Below, in pieces: positions 47,933 through 59,894 of a stretch of DNA of 64,000 nt (the first letter of the stretch is position 1; each line of letters starts with the position of its first letter). The stretch comes from Megalobrama amblycephala (lineage: Eukaryota > Chordata > Actinopteri > Cypriniformes > Xenocyprididae). A program made the translations under genes and the position numbers. The DNA is taken from assembly GCF_018812025.1 (NCBI RefSeq), contig NC_063061.1:35516115-35580114 (forward strand), in the 5' to 3' direction. Below the pieces are notes generated by a model that saw only the letters and a list, made by a program, of their open reading frames with translations, was not told the DNA's origin and searched no databases.

Positions 47933-50287
47933 ACAATATTTTCGTTCCTTCGAATTGCTGAATCATGCGCACCATTTACTATTTCGTTCCCTCGATTTGC
48001 TGAATTGTGCACATGATTTACTATTTCGTTCCCTCGATTTGCTGAATTGTGCGCATGTTTACCATTTCGTTCCCTCGATTTGCTGAATCGTGCTCACCAT
48101 TTACTATTTCGGTCCCCCGATTTGCTGAATCGTGCACATGATTTACTATTTCATTCCCTCGATTTGCTGAATCATGCACATGATTTACTATTTCATTCCC
48201 TCGATTTGCTGAATCGTGCACATGATTTACTATTTCGTTCCCCTGATTTGCTGAATTGTGCGCACCATTTACTATTTCGGTTCCCCGATTTGCTGAATCG
48301 TGCGCACCATTTATTGTTTCGTTCCCTCGATTTGCTGAATCGTGCACATGATTTACTATTTCGTTCCCCCGATTTGCTGAATCGTGCACGATTTACTATT
48401 TCGTTCCCTCGATTTGCTGAATCGTGCACATGATTTACTATTTCATTCCCTCGATTTGCTGAATCGTGCACATGATTTACTATTTCATTCCCTCGATTTG
48501 CTGAATCGTGCACATGATTTACTATTTCGTTCCCTCGATTTGCTGAATCGTGCACATGATTTACTATTTCGTTCCCTCGATTTGCTGAATCGTGCACATG
48601 ATTTACTATTTCGTTCCCTCGATTTGCTGAATCGTGCACATGATTTACTATTTCGTTCCCTCGATTTGCTGAATCGTGCACATGATTTACTATTTCGTTC
48701 CCTCGATTTGCTGAATCGTGCACGATTTACTATTTCGTTCCCTCGATTTGCTGAATCGTGCACGATTTACTATTTCATTCCCTCGATTTGCTGAATCGTG
48801 CGCACCATTTACTATTTCGGTCCCCCGATTTGCTGAATCGTGCGCACCATTTACTATTTCGTTCCCTCGATTTGCTGAATCGTGCACATGATTTACTATT
48901 TCGTTCCCTCGATTTGCTGAATCGTGCACATGATTTACTATTTCGTTCCCTCGATTTGCTGAATCGTGCACGATTTACTATTTCATTTCCTCGATTTGCT
49001 GAATCGTGCACAATTTACTATTTCGTTCCCTCGATTTGCTGAATCGTGCACATGATTTACTATTTTGTTCCCTCGATTTGCTGAATCGTGCACATGATTT
49101 ACTATTTCGTTCCCTCGATTTGCTGAATCGTGCACATGATTTACTATTTCATTCCCTCGATTTGCTGAATCGTGCACAATTTACTATTTCGTTCCCTCGA
49201 TTTGCTGAATCGTGCACATGATTTACTATTTTGTTCCCTCGATTTGCTGAATCGTGTACATGATTTAGTATTTCGTTCCCTCGATTTGCTGAATCGTGCG
49301 CACCATTTACTATTTTGTTCCCTCGATTTGCTGAATCGTGCACATGATTTACTATTTCGTTCCCTCGATTTGCTGAATCGTGCGCACCATTTACTATTTT
49401 GTTCCCTCGATTTGCTGAATCGTGCACATGATTTACTATTTCGTTCCCTCGATTTGCTGAATCGTGCGCACCATTTACTATTTTGTTCCCTCGATTTGCT
49501 GAATCGTGCACATGATTTACTATTTCGTTCCCTCGATTTGCTGAATCGTGCACATGATTTACTATTTCGTTCCCTCGATTTGCTGAATCGTGCACATGAT
49601 TTACTATTTCGTTCCCTCGATTTGCTGAATCATGAGCACCATTTACTATTTTGTTCCCTCGATTTGCTGAATCGTACGGACCATTTACTATTTTGTTCCC
49701 TCGATTTGCTGAATCGTGCGCACCATTTACTATTTTGTTCCCTCGATTTGCTGAATCGTGCACATGATTTACTATTTCGTTCCCTCGATTTGCTGAATCA
49801 TGAGCACCATTTACCATTTCGTTCCCTTGATTTGCTGAATCGTGCACATGATTTACTATTTCGTTCCCTCGATTTGCTGAATCATGAGCACCATTTACTA
49901 TTTCGTTCCCTCGATTTGCTGAATCGTACGGACCATTTACTATTTTGTTCCCTCGATTTGCTGAATCGTGCGCACCATTTACTATTTTGTTCCCTCGATT
50001 TGCTGAATCGTGCACATGATTTACTATTTCGTTCCCTCGATTTGCTGAATCATGAGCACCATTTACCATTTCGTTCCCTTGATTTGCTGAATCGTGCGTA
50101 CCATTTACTATTTCGTTCCCTTGATTTGCTGAATCGTGCGTACCATTTACTATTTCGTTCCCTTGATTTGCTGAATCATGAGCAAAATTTACTATGTCGT
50201 TCCCTTGATTTGCTGAATCGTGCGACCCATTTACCATTTCGTTCACCTCGATTTGCTGAATCGTGCGCACCATTTACTATATCGTGC
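47933..50287. repeat. 42-bp minisatellite array, about 56 units
   Basis: The consensus unit runs catgatttactatttcgttc then cctcgatttgctgaatcgtgca (42 bp); some units are 39 bp, lacking one triplet. As 42 and 39 are multiples of three and the unit lacks stops in two frames, both strands stay open for more than 1.1 kb (about 373 codons; minus strand period HDSANRGNEIVNHV, plus strand period LFRSLDLLNRAHDL). Each unit contains a small stem, cgatt-tgctg-aatcg, and three CpG sites. No promoter, splice sites or non-repeat coding flanks are seen, so this is annotated as a satellite, not a gene. Confidence 0.92.
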
Positions 50288-50335
50288 GCATGATTTATAA
50301 AATCGAGGGAACGACTTAGTAAAGCATGCACACGC
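50288..50335. repeat. inverted partial unit ending the 42-bp array
   Basis: aaatcgagggaacgacttag followed by taaa is the reverse complement of the core of the 42-bp unit with one change. The array therefore ends in a unit of opposite orientation. Confidence 0.75.
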
Positions 50336-51544
50336 CTACTATTTTTTTCCTGCATGTCATGTGCAAGGCTCCGTAGTTTTACAATAATGAGAATTGGGGG
50401 TTAAAATGTGCTTAGTTGTCATGAAAATAATGTCACAATGCAAACACATAGCCTCCTGAATCCTCTTGAATAGAACAGCCAATCCATACTCCAATAGTTA
50501 GTACAGTGAATGTTTATTATGCATTTTCTAGTGTGATAAAGATCTATTTTCAATCCGACTGTATTTGCAGACCATCCTCACATCAACAAAATCAATTTCA
50601 TGTGTTTGTACAGCCTGATCGCAACACATCAGTAACACAATCACAGAATCACCTCAGGAACTCTGCTATACAGACACCTTACTGCAGTAACCAGTGATTG
50701 AACCCTTGCCAAGTAATGTCTGTTTGTCCTGCAAAAGAAACACACTAAAATGAGAAGGTTAGTGAAGAAAGAGCCCTAATCGTTTAAATACAGATGTTCA
50801 TTGATCGATTAATGTGTTTCCACACCCAACTGTGGCCTTTTGCTCCGGGATGGAATGAGATTTTATGGATCATTGTGTTTTTCCAACTCGCACTCCAGGA
50901 GCACAAGGGAAACACAGCCCTCGTTACACCCTGCGTTTGTAAAGCAGCTACACAAAGGCTGTTTGTATTGTGTTTGTGCCTTTATGTGTGTGTACGTGCC
51001 GTAATGTGTGTTCGGCTCTTATCAGAGGAACACCTGCTCACTGCAGAGAGAGAGAGAGTCCTGCACGAGCGATTCAAACCGTCTTCAGTGATCTGTGGGT
51101 TGTCGCGTGAGCGCCCATGTGTGAGGAGACTTGCAGTGTGTAGCGCCCTCTAATGGAGAAAAATCAGACAGCATCCCCAACTGCTGGTGTTTCATTTTAT
51201 GTGTGTATTTGAGTAACGGGCAGTGGGAAGGATTCTTGATTCTTCCTCCAACAGGAAGTGACCTGTGCCATCAGATCCATACAGAATAGCATACTGCTTG
51301 TACTATTTTCTGAATGCAATACGGATGCATGATTTGTGGAACATGTATGTGCATACACACACACACATATGTATATATATTTCAGTTTTTCTTTTTTTAA
51401 AAATCTGCAAAAATGTCAACAATTCTGTGTTTTTCTGTCAATATGGGGTGCTGTGTGTACATTAATGAGGAAAAAAATGAACTTAAATTTATAGGGGTCT
51501 GAATACTTGCCGTACCCACTGTATATAATTTATAAGCTTTTTAA

Positions 51545-51950
51545 TTTATTCATATGTACTTTTATGTTAGATATGATTAATTGCAATTAATCAATTTGAC
51601 AGCACTAATATATTATATATACACACACATGCACACATATATTTATTTAAATCATTTTAATTTGTATAATTTATGTAAGCTTAATTAATTTACATGTACT
51701 TTTATGTTAAATTAATTTATTTTTATGAACTTTCAGGTTAGATACAATTAATCATGAGTAATCGATTTGATTGCACTAATATATTTATGTTAGATACGAT
51801 TAATAATACAAATTGATTTGGCAGCACTCATACACACACATTTATTTATTTAAATTATTAATTTATTTAAATAATTTATGTAAGCTTTTTAATTTATTCA
51901 TATGTACATTTATTATACGATTAAGCGTGATTAATCAATTTGACAGCACT
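51545..51950. repeat. single arms of the gattaatcg hairpin family
   Basis: Four degraded right arms (ttagatatgattaattgcaa, then atttgacagcact and variants) are spread over 400 bp, separated by attaatttatttaaat-type spacer. Confidence 0.6.
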
Positions 51951-52960
51951 AATACATTATACACACATATATATTTATTTAAATAAACGTATTTATATCA
52001 TTTATGTATATATGACAGCACTAATATATATACATATATAAACTGTATTTATTTTATATTATATTTATGTAATTTATGTAAGCTTATTAATTTATTTGTA
52101 CATTAACATTTCTACATGTTTCTTTTTTTATATTTTATTTTGTAATTCTCATTTTTATTATTTTTGATTTTATATTCATTATTACTTAATTCATTATTCA
52201 TTATTATTATTACTAAATTACAATATTAATTATATTATTACATTTTATAGTATTATACTATTATATTAAACAAAACAAGAAATATTACTATTATAATATT
52301 TTACTGTAAAATAAAAAATGGTCTTATTTTTATTTATAATAAAAATAATACTTTTATTTTACAAACAACTTTAAAATTACAATATTATTTACTGTGATTT
52401 TAAAAATCACAGGAAAACCTTAAAGCTTCTCTTTTGCAAGTTTTAAATGCTTCTTAATCTACCATACTGTTTAAAATGGCTGATAAGGCTCTCTGTTTCA
52501 CATAACATGTTTGAAATAGAATGCAGTACATACTGTAGAGTAAGCAGTACACTAATTCTGAACAGAGAAAGAGGCGGAGCTACTCAGAATGGTCCTGTCA
52601 ATCATTGACTGGGATTCCAAACACACAGGCTTCAGTATGCTAAACTAATTCAGTACTTTGGTTAAGTATAATGTCTTATTGCTTTAGACAGGTGTGAAAT
52701 GTGACTCTGCATGAGATAGAAGAAGATATCTGCTGATGAAGGAGAAATAGGGAAAACTGTTGTCCATGTCAAACGAATTAGCCTGAATAACTGGCTGCAG
52801 ATCTGGAATGCTGCGTGTTCGTCAGCCACCCGGGAATGTTGTGACCTTCTGTGCGACAGGAGAAGCCAGCTCAGCGATTTTCCCTAACGGAATTACAATC
52901 ATCATCCGCATGAGTGGAATCTCTTCCCCCTGCTCAAATAAATCAACCATGCATGACACA

Positions 52961-52961
<1 letters not shown>

Positions 52962-53012
<51 letters not shown>
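52962..53012. repeat. (CA)n microsatellite
   Basis: About 50 bp of alternating CA. Confidence 0.95.
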
Positions 53013-53018
<6 letters not shown>

Positions 53019-55417
53019 ATCAAACTAGATAAAATGACACTGCAAGACAAGCACATTTAATGAAAAGATTTGTTTTTATATTCCTGAGCAGGATTTGATT
53101 GTCAACGTCATTATACTATGAATGCAGTGCACTAGTGTTTTGAGCAGTTGCCAGGGAGTTGCTATGCAGTTGCTATAGTTGGGTTCCCAAATACTTGCTA
53201 AGCATGATGCATAATAATGGTGTTTCAGAAGTCACAATAATTAGCATTGATTTCTCAAGATCCATTGCTGGCTGTATATAGAGTTCTTGAGTTACTTTAT
53301 ATGGCATCAGGCATCCTGTTGGTTTGAAATTGAAGTTTTTATTTTTTATTTTGAAAGTGCATGACTAGTAAACACACACACACACACACGCGCGCACATC
53401 CACTTGCTTTGAATAAGCAGATAAAAACACCAGTATAGAGATGCCATCTTTGTGAAGTGTTTTTGCTGGCTGTTATGAGCGGCTCACGCTGTGTGTGTTA
53501 TCTGCTGTTGTGAATATATTCTCGTGGTCTTTAATGTCTGTCTGTCTTAAAATGACTCCTGGGCATTAATGGAAAGTGAAACCGTACGACGGTAATGACC
53601 TGTTACACATCCATCGATGACAACAAACATCTCAGGCGGAGGGATGATGTTTTCTGCTTTATTTTAAAACAGAAAACTGATTGGATTAAATAGTTGATGC
53701 GCACATGTGAATTGTCGTGAACTATGTTTCTCTCCAGAAGAGCTAAATATATACTGTGTAATAATGAATGCAATTATTTATTGGGCATTTTATCATCATA
53801 TTCACATACTGCTAATGTATAAAAGCAATAATCCACTCAAAAGATATTGTTTTATTTGAATAGCGTATATTGACAATAAACATTGTTTTAAATTCATACT
53901 TTTAATGTGTATGGCATATATCGCTTTTATATATATTTACAATACGTTATTTACTATGTTTAAGATGATTTTAGCCTGCTACCGTAATTGTGCCGGTATA
54001 GTGGGACACTTGCCTTTTTTCCTATCACATATTTTAGTAACTAATCATCATAAATTAGATATGATTTGAAAGCATAAATACTCAGAATTCAATTTTAAAA
54101 TTAGACATTGTGTTACCATGGAAATTGAACTTCAAAACCTTTTACCGGCTCAATTTTTGTGATACTTCAACTGCAGATTTGGAACACAACTTGGTTAGAC
54201 ACGTGGCTTTGATATTCTAGCAATTTCAGAGTCCAAATTATTTTGTAATATGTTTTTTTTTTGTTTTAGCAAATCGAGTCATTACATAATGCTTGGCGCT
54301 TCACAGAGCAGTGCAAGAAGAGCATTTGTGGTTAAAAAGTATATAAATTTTATTTTTTTTTAGAAAATGACCTATCGTTTTGCTCCTCATAGAGCTCTTT
54401 GAAGCTGCACTGAAACTGACATTTGGACCTTCAACCCGTTGAACCCCAGTGAAGTCCACTATATGGAGAAAAATCCTGGAATGTTTTCCTCAAAAACCTT
54501 CATTTCTTTTCGACTGAAGAAAGAAAGACATGAACATTTTGGATGACATGGGGGAGAGTAAATTATCAGGAAATTTGAATTCTGAAGTGAACTAATCCTT
54601 TAAGTAATCCTCAGGATGTCAACATTAAATCAAACCCCTGTTTATGCTTTAAATACATGTTCATAGTCTTACTAGATGTCACCAAGTCCTCTTATTTTTT
54701 AACCATCATGTGAAGACACTTTTACCAATCAGTCCAATACATTCTCCATGATTCTGCTCTATGTTTCTTCTTGTTTATGCTGTTTTATTGGTTGCAAATG
54801 CTGCAGTTGTTCTTCAGTAAAAGTAGTTTTTGGTTTAAAAAGTAATCAACTATTGTAGAATCATCATCTGACTGCATAGATATAATATAATACTATTAAT
54901 CTATGATAAAAGATGTAGTCCTGCTGTTAGCTGATGAAGCAGAAGTTTGGCTGATTCACTGTGAGCCACCGGCAGGTTGCACTCCTGTACTGCCGTCTCT
55001 CTCCGTCTCTGTGCACTTCCAGTCTTTATGTCTCTATGGGGCTTTAACAAAGTACAGACTGTCTCATACATTCTGTTCCTCTTGGACACGCTGAACGATC
55101 ATAAAAATAAGAGGGAGATGACAAGGATTTACGAGTATGAGACGAGCAGGTACACAACGCTCTTCTGTGACTTTTCTCACGATGAACGCGCTCATGTCTT
55201 TCTCGGCTGTGTTTTTTCTCGCTCTACAGCTGTCAGTCATTCATCACTGATGATTTCCTGTCCCAGCAGACACACGCACAGACTTTACACTCTCTGATCT
55301 TTGATTGATGGCTGTCAGTCATATTTTAAGCACCTCTTGAGATGAGCAAACCCGCTCAACCACTTCCAGTGACAGTCTGGAGGTGGGAGGGGCTACACAA
55401 CCCCTGCTGTAAGGAGG

Positions 55418-56341
55418 TTAAAGGTGCCCTAGAATGAAAAATTGAATTTACCTTGGCATAGTTGAATAACAAGAGTTCAGTACACGGAAAAGACATACAT
55501 TGAGTTTCAAACTCCATTGCTTCCGCCTTCTTATGTAAATCTCATTTGTTTAAAAGACCTCCGGAAAACAGGTGAATCTCAACATAACACCGACTGTTAC
55601 GTAACAGTCGGGATCATTAATATGTACGCCCCCAATATTTGCATATGCCAGCCCATGTTCAAGGCATTAGACAAGGGCAGGACGTCTGGATCTGTGCACA
55701 GCTGAATCATCAGACTAGGTAAGCAAGCAAGAACAACAGCGAAAAATGGCAGATGGAGCAATAATAACTGACATGATCCATGATAACATTATATTTTTAG
55801 TGATATTTGTAAATTGTCTTTCTAAATGTTTCGTTAGCATGTTGCTAATGTACTGTTAAATGTGGTTAAAGTTACCATTGTTTATTACTCTATTCACAGA
55901 GACAAGACTGTCGTTATTTTCATTATTAAATACTTGCAGTCTGTATAATTCATAAACACAACTTCATTCTTTATAAATCTCTCCAACAGTGTGTAATGTT
56001 AGCTTTAGCCACGGAGCACAGCCAACATCCAAATAAATATTATACTCACATGATCCGATCCATGCATGCAGCATGCATGACAAACAACTTGTAAAGATCC
56101 ATTTGAAGGTTATATTAGCTGTGTGAACTTTGTAAATGCACTGTATTATAGTCGAGAGCTCGGGGGGCAGGGAGCGCGAGATTTAAAGGGGCATAGTTAA
56201 TGATGCCCCAAAATAGGCAGTTAAAAAAATTAATTAAAAAAAATCTATGGGGTATTTTGAGCTGAAACTTCACAGACACATTCAGGGGACACCTTAGACT
56301 TATATTACATCTTGTGAAAGAACGTTCTACGGCACCTTTAA
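55418..56341 (+). mobile_element. family B element, copy B1, complete and TTAA-flanked (924 bp)
   Basis: TTAAAGGTGCCCTAGAATG on the left is mirrored by CGTTCTACGGCACCTTTAA on the right. TTAA forms both outer edges. The right-hand 120 bp (gggtattttgagctgaaact, then gacttatattacatcttgtg) are nearly identical to one end of family A, so A and B share a terminus. It contains the perfect palindrome ccgactgttacgtaacagtcgg (55589-55610). No transposase. Confidence 0.8.
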
Positions 56342-56559
56342 GTGGAGAATCTATGTGTATATATACATATAATAACAATAAATTAACCTTAGACCTCCCA
56401 TGTTAAAATGCCCAACTTTACAGCAGAAAAAATATGTTTACAGCATGGTACAAAAAGTGGTTTTGGTCTATATAGCTAATTTTGCCCTTTATGACAACTG
56501 TGAGGGGGGTGAATTTTTTTTATAACTCATCCGTTTAAATTATATTAAGCCTTAAAGTT

Positions 56560-56822
56560 CTGCATAATTAAGAGTGGGGCCACTTGAGTGACAGGTGGAT
56601 TGCTGCTGCTGTCACTATTAGCCATTTGTCTGCTGTCTGTTAGCTCCACCCACGTCCCGCCTCTTTGCCCATTTTCAGTTATCCCGGAGTGATGCGCATT
56701 GACGCGCTGCCAAGATGGCGACGGCAGGCTCCACCCACTTTGGGCTTCAAAAATGCTCTTCATAAACCTACGGGTGACGTCATGGGAACTACGTCCATTG
56801 TTTTATACAGTCTATGGAGAAA
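56560..56822. repeat. interspersed repeat carrying a CRE
   Basis: aagatggcgacggcaggctc, gtgacgtcatgggaactacg and tttatacagtctatgg form a compact GC-richer block that I recognise as a recurrent fish repeat, though class and boundaries are uncertain. It contains TGACGTCA at 56775-56782. Only one copy lies in this window. Confidence 0.45.
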
Positions 56823-57606
56823 ACTAAACATAAAATTGCTTCGTTCTTCTTTTTATTAACCAGTGGTTTATTGAGCAAATTGTTTCTCTCTCTTTAAATA
56901 AATTAAATTATATACCGGTAGCCCTTTCTTGCACATTACTTAAATATTAAAAGGTTACAATTAACAACAGAGCCCAAACTATTAAATGTAGTTGCTATTT
57001 ATGTTTAGATATAATAATCAACACTCAAATAAAAAAACATGTGATTTTGCATTAACTTATAAATCTAATTATACAATTATTTTTCAATTATTTTTCTGCT
57101 CCAGTTCACTTTTGAAATATGATCATTTACACAGTTACTGCCATAACTTGTTTTCATGACAAATTTATTTAAGCATATATTAAATTATTAAGACATTACT
57201 AACAGGTAAAGTAAATATAATGAATAAATAAGCTAATATAGTGCATATATTTAGTGAAATACTCTCTAGTGAACTAACATGCTGTGGACACTAAATGACT
57301 TGCATGAGGTAAATGTAATGCTACATGAGATATTATTCTCAACTCAAGCTGTTTTATTGTTGTCTTTCTGCGGTTGAAAAACACTGGTTGAGAGATTACA
57401 TGTAAACTATGTATGCATAGATCGTCTGTTCTTCTTCTTCTGCTCTTTTGTGGCAGTTAGTAAACAGTGTTGCATTACCATGCGTGCCCCCTTCTGGATT
57501 GGAGTGTGGATCGCCTGTGACTGACTGTATGCAGTCAGTATACATGTGCCGTTACACCCCTAATATATTTAAGTAGAGAACAAAGTGAATGTCTCCAATT
57601 CAATGT

Positions 57607-57610
<4 letters not shown>

Positions 57611-57691
<81 letters not shown>
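57611..57691. repeat. (TC)n(TA)n compound microsatellite
   Basis: About 48 bp of TC followed by about 32 bp of TA. Confidence 0.95.
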
Positions 57692-57696
<5 letters not shown>

Positions 57697-58817
57697 ATAT
57701 ATATTTAAGCTTTGGGCATGGCCATGTTTATGTGTTTATGCATGAACAAGACAATGTTTTTGGTGCTCTTGGACACACATTAAGCTGAATTTCAGGAAAT
57801 CAAAGCTAAATGTTGATTTCCTCTCTTTGTGTTCATTCTTTTGGCTTCATGTTTAGCCTCTCTGCATTAGCATAAACCATAAAGCTGAGAGACGAGCAGT
57901 CGTTAAAGTTTAATGGCATTGCGATGGGTCAGTCGTATAACCGCTAGCAGTCATAAGAGAGTGAGACAGAACTAAATGTGTGTTTTTAATGATAAAGAAA
58001 CTAAAATATGTGTTTCCTTTTATAGGGGCATGAAAGACTAAGAAGAGTCGTCTGTTATCATATCCAAAAACTACCAGGTATTGAAATCTGATGGCAATCT
58101 TCATAATGCTTGAAAATATACTAGGTATACTGAACTATATCTTAAAAGAATATAATGCTTAAAACATTATGATCTAACATGAGTTTGGGTGCGGATCATG
58201 TTTTTTATTTCATTTTTAAGACTAGTTATGTGCTGTAATGCAGTAACGCTGTGGTTACAGTTATTCACAAGAGCATGCGACTGATTATTATCTTCATGAA
58301 TGCTTGAGGAATATATGTACGTATAATGAATTATATATACAGGTTTTGGAGTTCAAGTGTCAGTGTAAGGTCTGTTCAGGCTAATGAACACATATGATGT
58401 GTGTTGTACTCGACAGCGCTCTGATGACCCACGCGCTGTGAGCAGATGAAATATGCGGCAGCTCCCATATGGCATGTCTGCAGGACGCCAACACGGTAGT
58501 GCAAACCCAGCAGAAACCTGATCAAGAGATTCACATTTGCCTTCAGTATGTGTGTGTGATTTCTGGCATGGCCGCCCATTACAGCCCCTCTGAGTTGATG
58601 GTGGTACAGATATTATAGAGCCTCTTTTACTAAAAGACCAGACACTAATGAAATTAAGAGAAAAGATGTGAGGTCACAGAGGCCAGAGCTGTTTTCAGCA
58701 TCGCTTTCCAGGCTCTGTATAAATTCTGCTGGTATTTATGGTCACTCTGGGCAGGTCATGTGCTTAGGCATTTGGAGAAAAGCAGACTGAAGAGGTATTT
58801 AAAATGTTATATATATA

Positions 58818-59890
58818 CACCGATCAGGCATAACATTATGACCACCTTCCTAATATTGCGTTGGTCCCCCTTTTGCTGCCAAAACAGCCCTGACCCATTG
58901 AGGCATGGACTCCTGTAGACCCCTGAAGGTGTGCTGTGGTATCTGACACCAAGATGTTATCAGCAGATCCTTTTAGTCCTGTAAGTTGTGAGGTGGATCC
59001 TCCATGGATCGGACTTGTTTGTTCAGCACATCCCACAGATGCTCGACTGGAATGAGATCTGGGGAATTTGGAGGCCAAATCAACACCTCAAACTCGTTGT
59101 TGTGCTCCTCAAACCATTCCTGAACCATTCTTGCTTTGTGGCAGGAGCATTATCCTGCTAAAAGAGGCCACAGCCACCAGGAAATACCATTTCATGGTGT
59201 ATATGGTCTGCAACAATGCTTAGGTAGGTGGTACGTGTCAAAGTAACATCCACATGGATGGCAGGACTCAAGGTTTCCCAGCAGAACATTGCCCAAAGCA
59301 TCACACTGCCTCCGCCGGCTCGCCTTCTTCCCATAGTGCATCCTGGTGCCATGTGTTCCCCAGGTAAGTGACACACACGCACCCGGCCATCCACATGATG
59401 TAAAAGAAAATGTGATTCATCAGACCAGGCCACCTTCTTCCATTGCTCCGTGGTCCAGTTCTGATGCTCACGTGTCCACTGTTGGCTCTTTCGGCGGTGG
59501 ACAGGGGTCAGCATGGTCACCCTGACTGGTCTGCAGCTATGCAGCTCCATACACAACAAACTGATGCACTGTGTATTCTGACTCCTTTCTATCAGAACCA
59601 GCATTAACTTCTTGAGCAATTTGAGCTACAGTAGCTCGTCTGTTGGATCGGAGCACATGGGCCAGCCTTCAATGAGCCTCGGCCGCCCATGACCCTGTCG
59701 CCAGTTCACCACTGTTCCTTCCTTGGAGCACTTTTGATAGATACTGACCACTGCAGACCGGGAACACCCCACAAGAGCTGCAGTTTTGGAGATGCTCTGA
59801 CCCAGTCGTCTAGCCATCACAGTTTGGTCCTTGTCAAACTCGCTCAAATCCTTACGCTTGCCCATTTTTCCTGCTTCTAACACATCTAAC
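58818..59890 (-). mobile_element. Tc1-like transposon, copy 2, truncated
   Basis: The left end CACCGATCAGGCATAACATT next to TA matches copy 1 exactly. Similarity runs through the transposase region to cttctaacacat and then stops. The right inverted repeat is absent, and the next bases (cgagctctcgactatgatac) belong to family B copy B2. Confidence 0.92.
58836..59865 (-). pseudogene. Tc1-like transposase pseudogene, copy 2
   Basis: The same domain order as copy 1: [14 protein letters not shown] helix-turn-helix N-terminus, WSDESHFLLHH with the first catalytic Asp, and the distal region out of frame. An extra stop replaces the Gln before the second catalytic motif (TAG near 59158). The single-base loss after that motif is shared with copy 1. 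The central segment is better preserved than in copy 1, keeping 153 codons open (59158-59619). Not functional. Confidence 0.9.
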
Positions 59891-59894
59891 ACAT

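Noticed and set aside
47933..50287. CRISPR-like look of regularly spaced repeats
   Set aside because: Units are contiguous and fully repetitive, with no unique spacers, and the genome is clearly a vertebrate.
49149..50293. Open frames of about 373 codons on both strands
   Set aside because: They are generated by a tandem repeat with a period divisible by three. There are no unique flanking coding parts, splice sites or promoter, so they are not annotated as genes.
54977..55297. 106-codon frame near 55 kb
   Set aside because: No domain or signal recognised and no splice borders that make sense.
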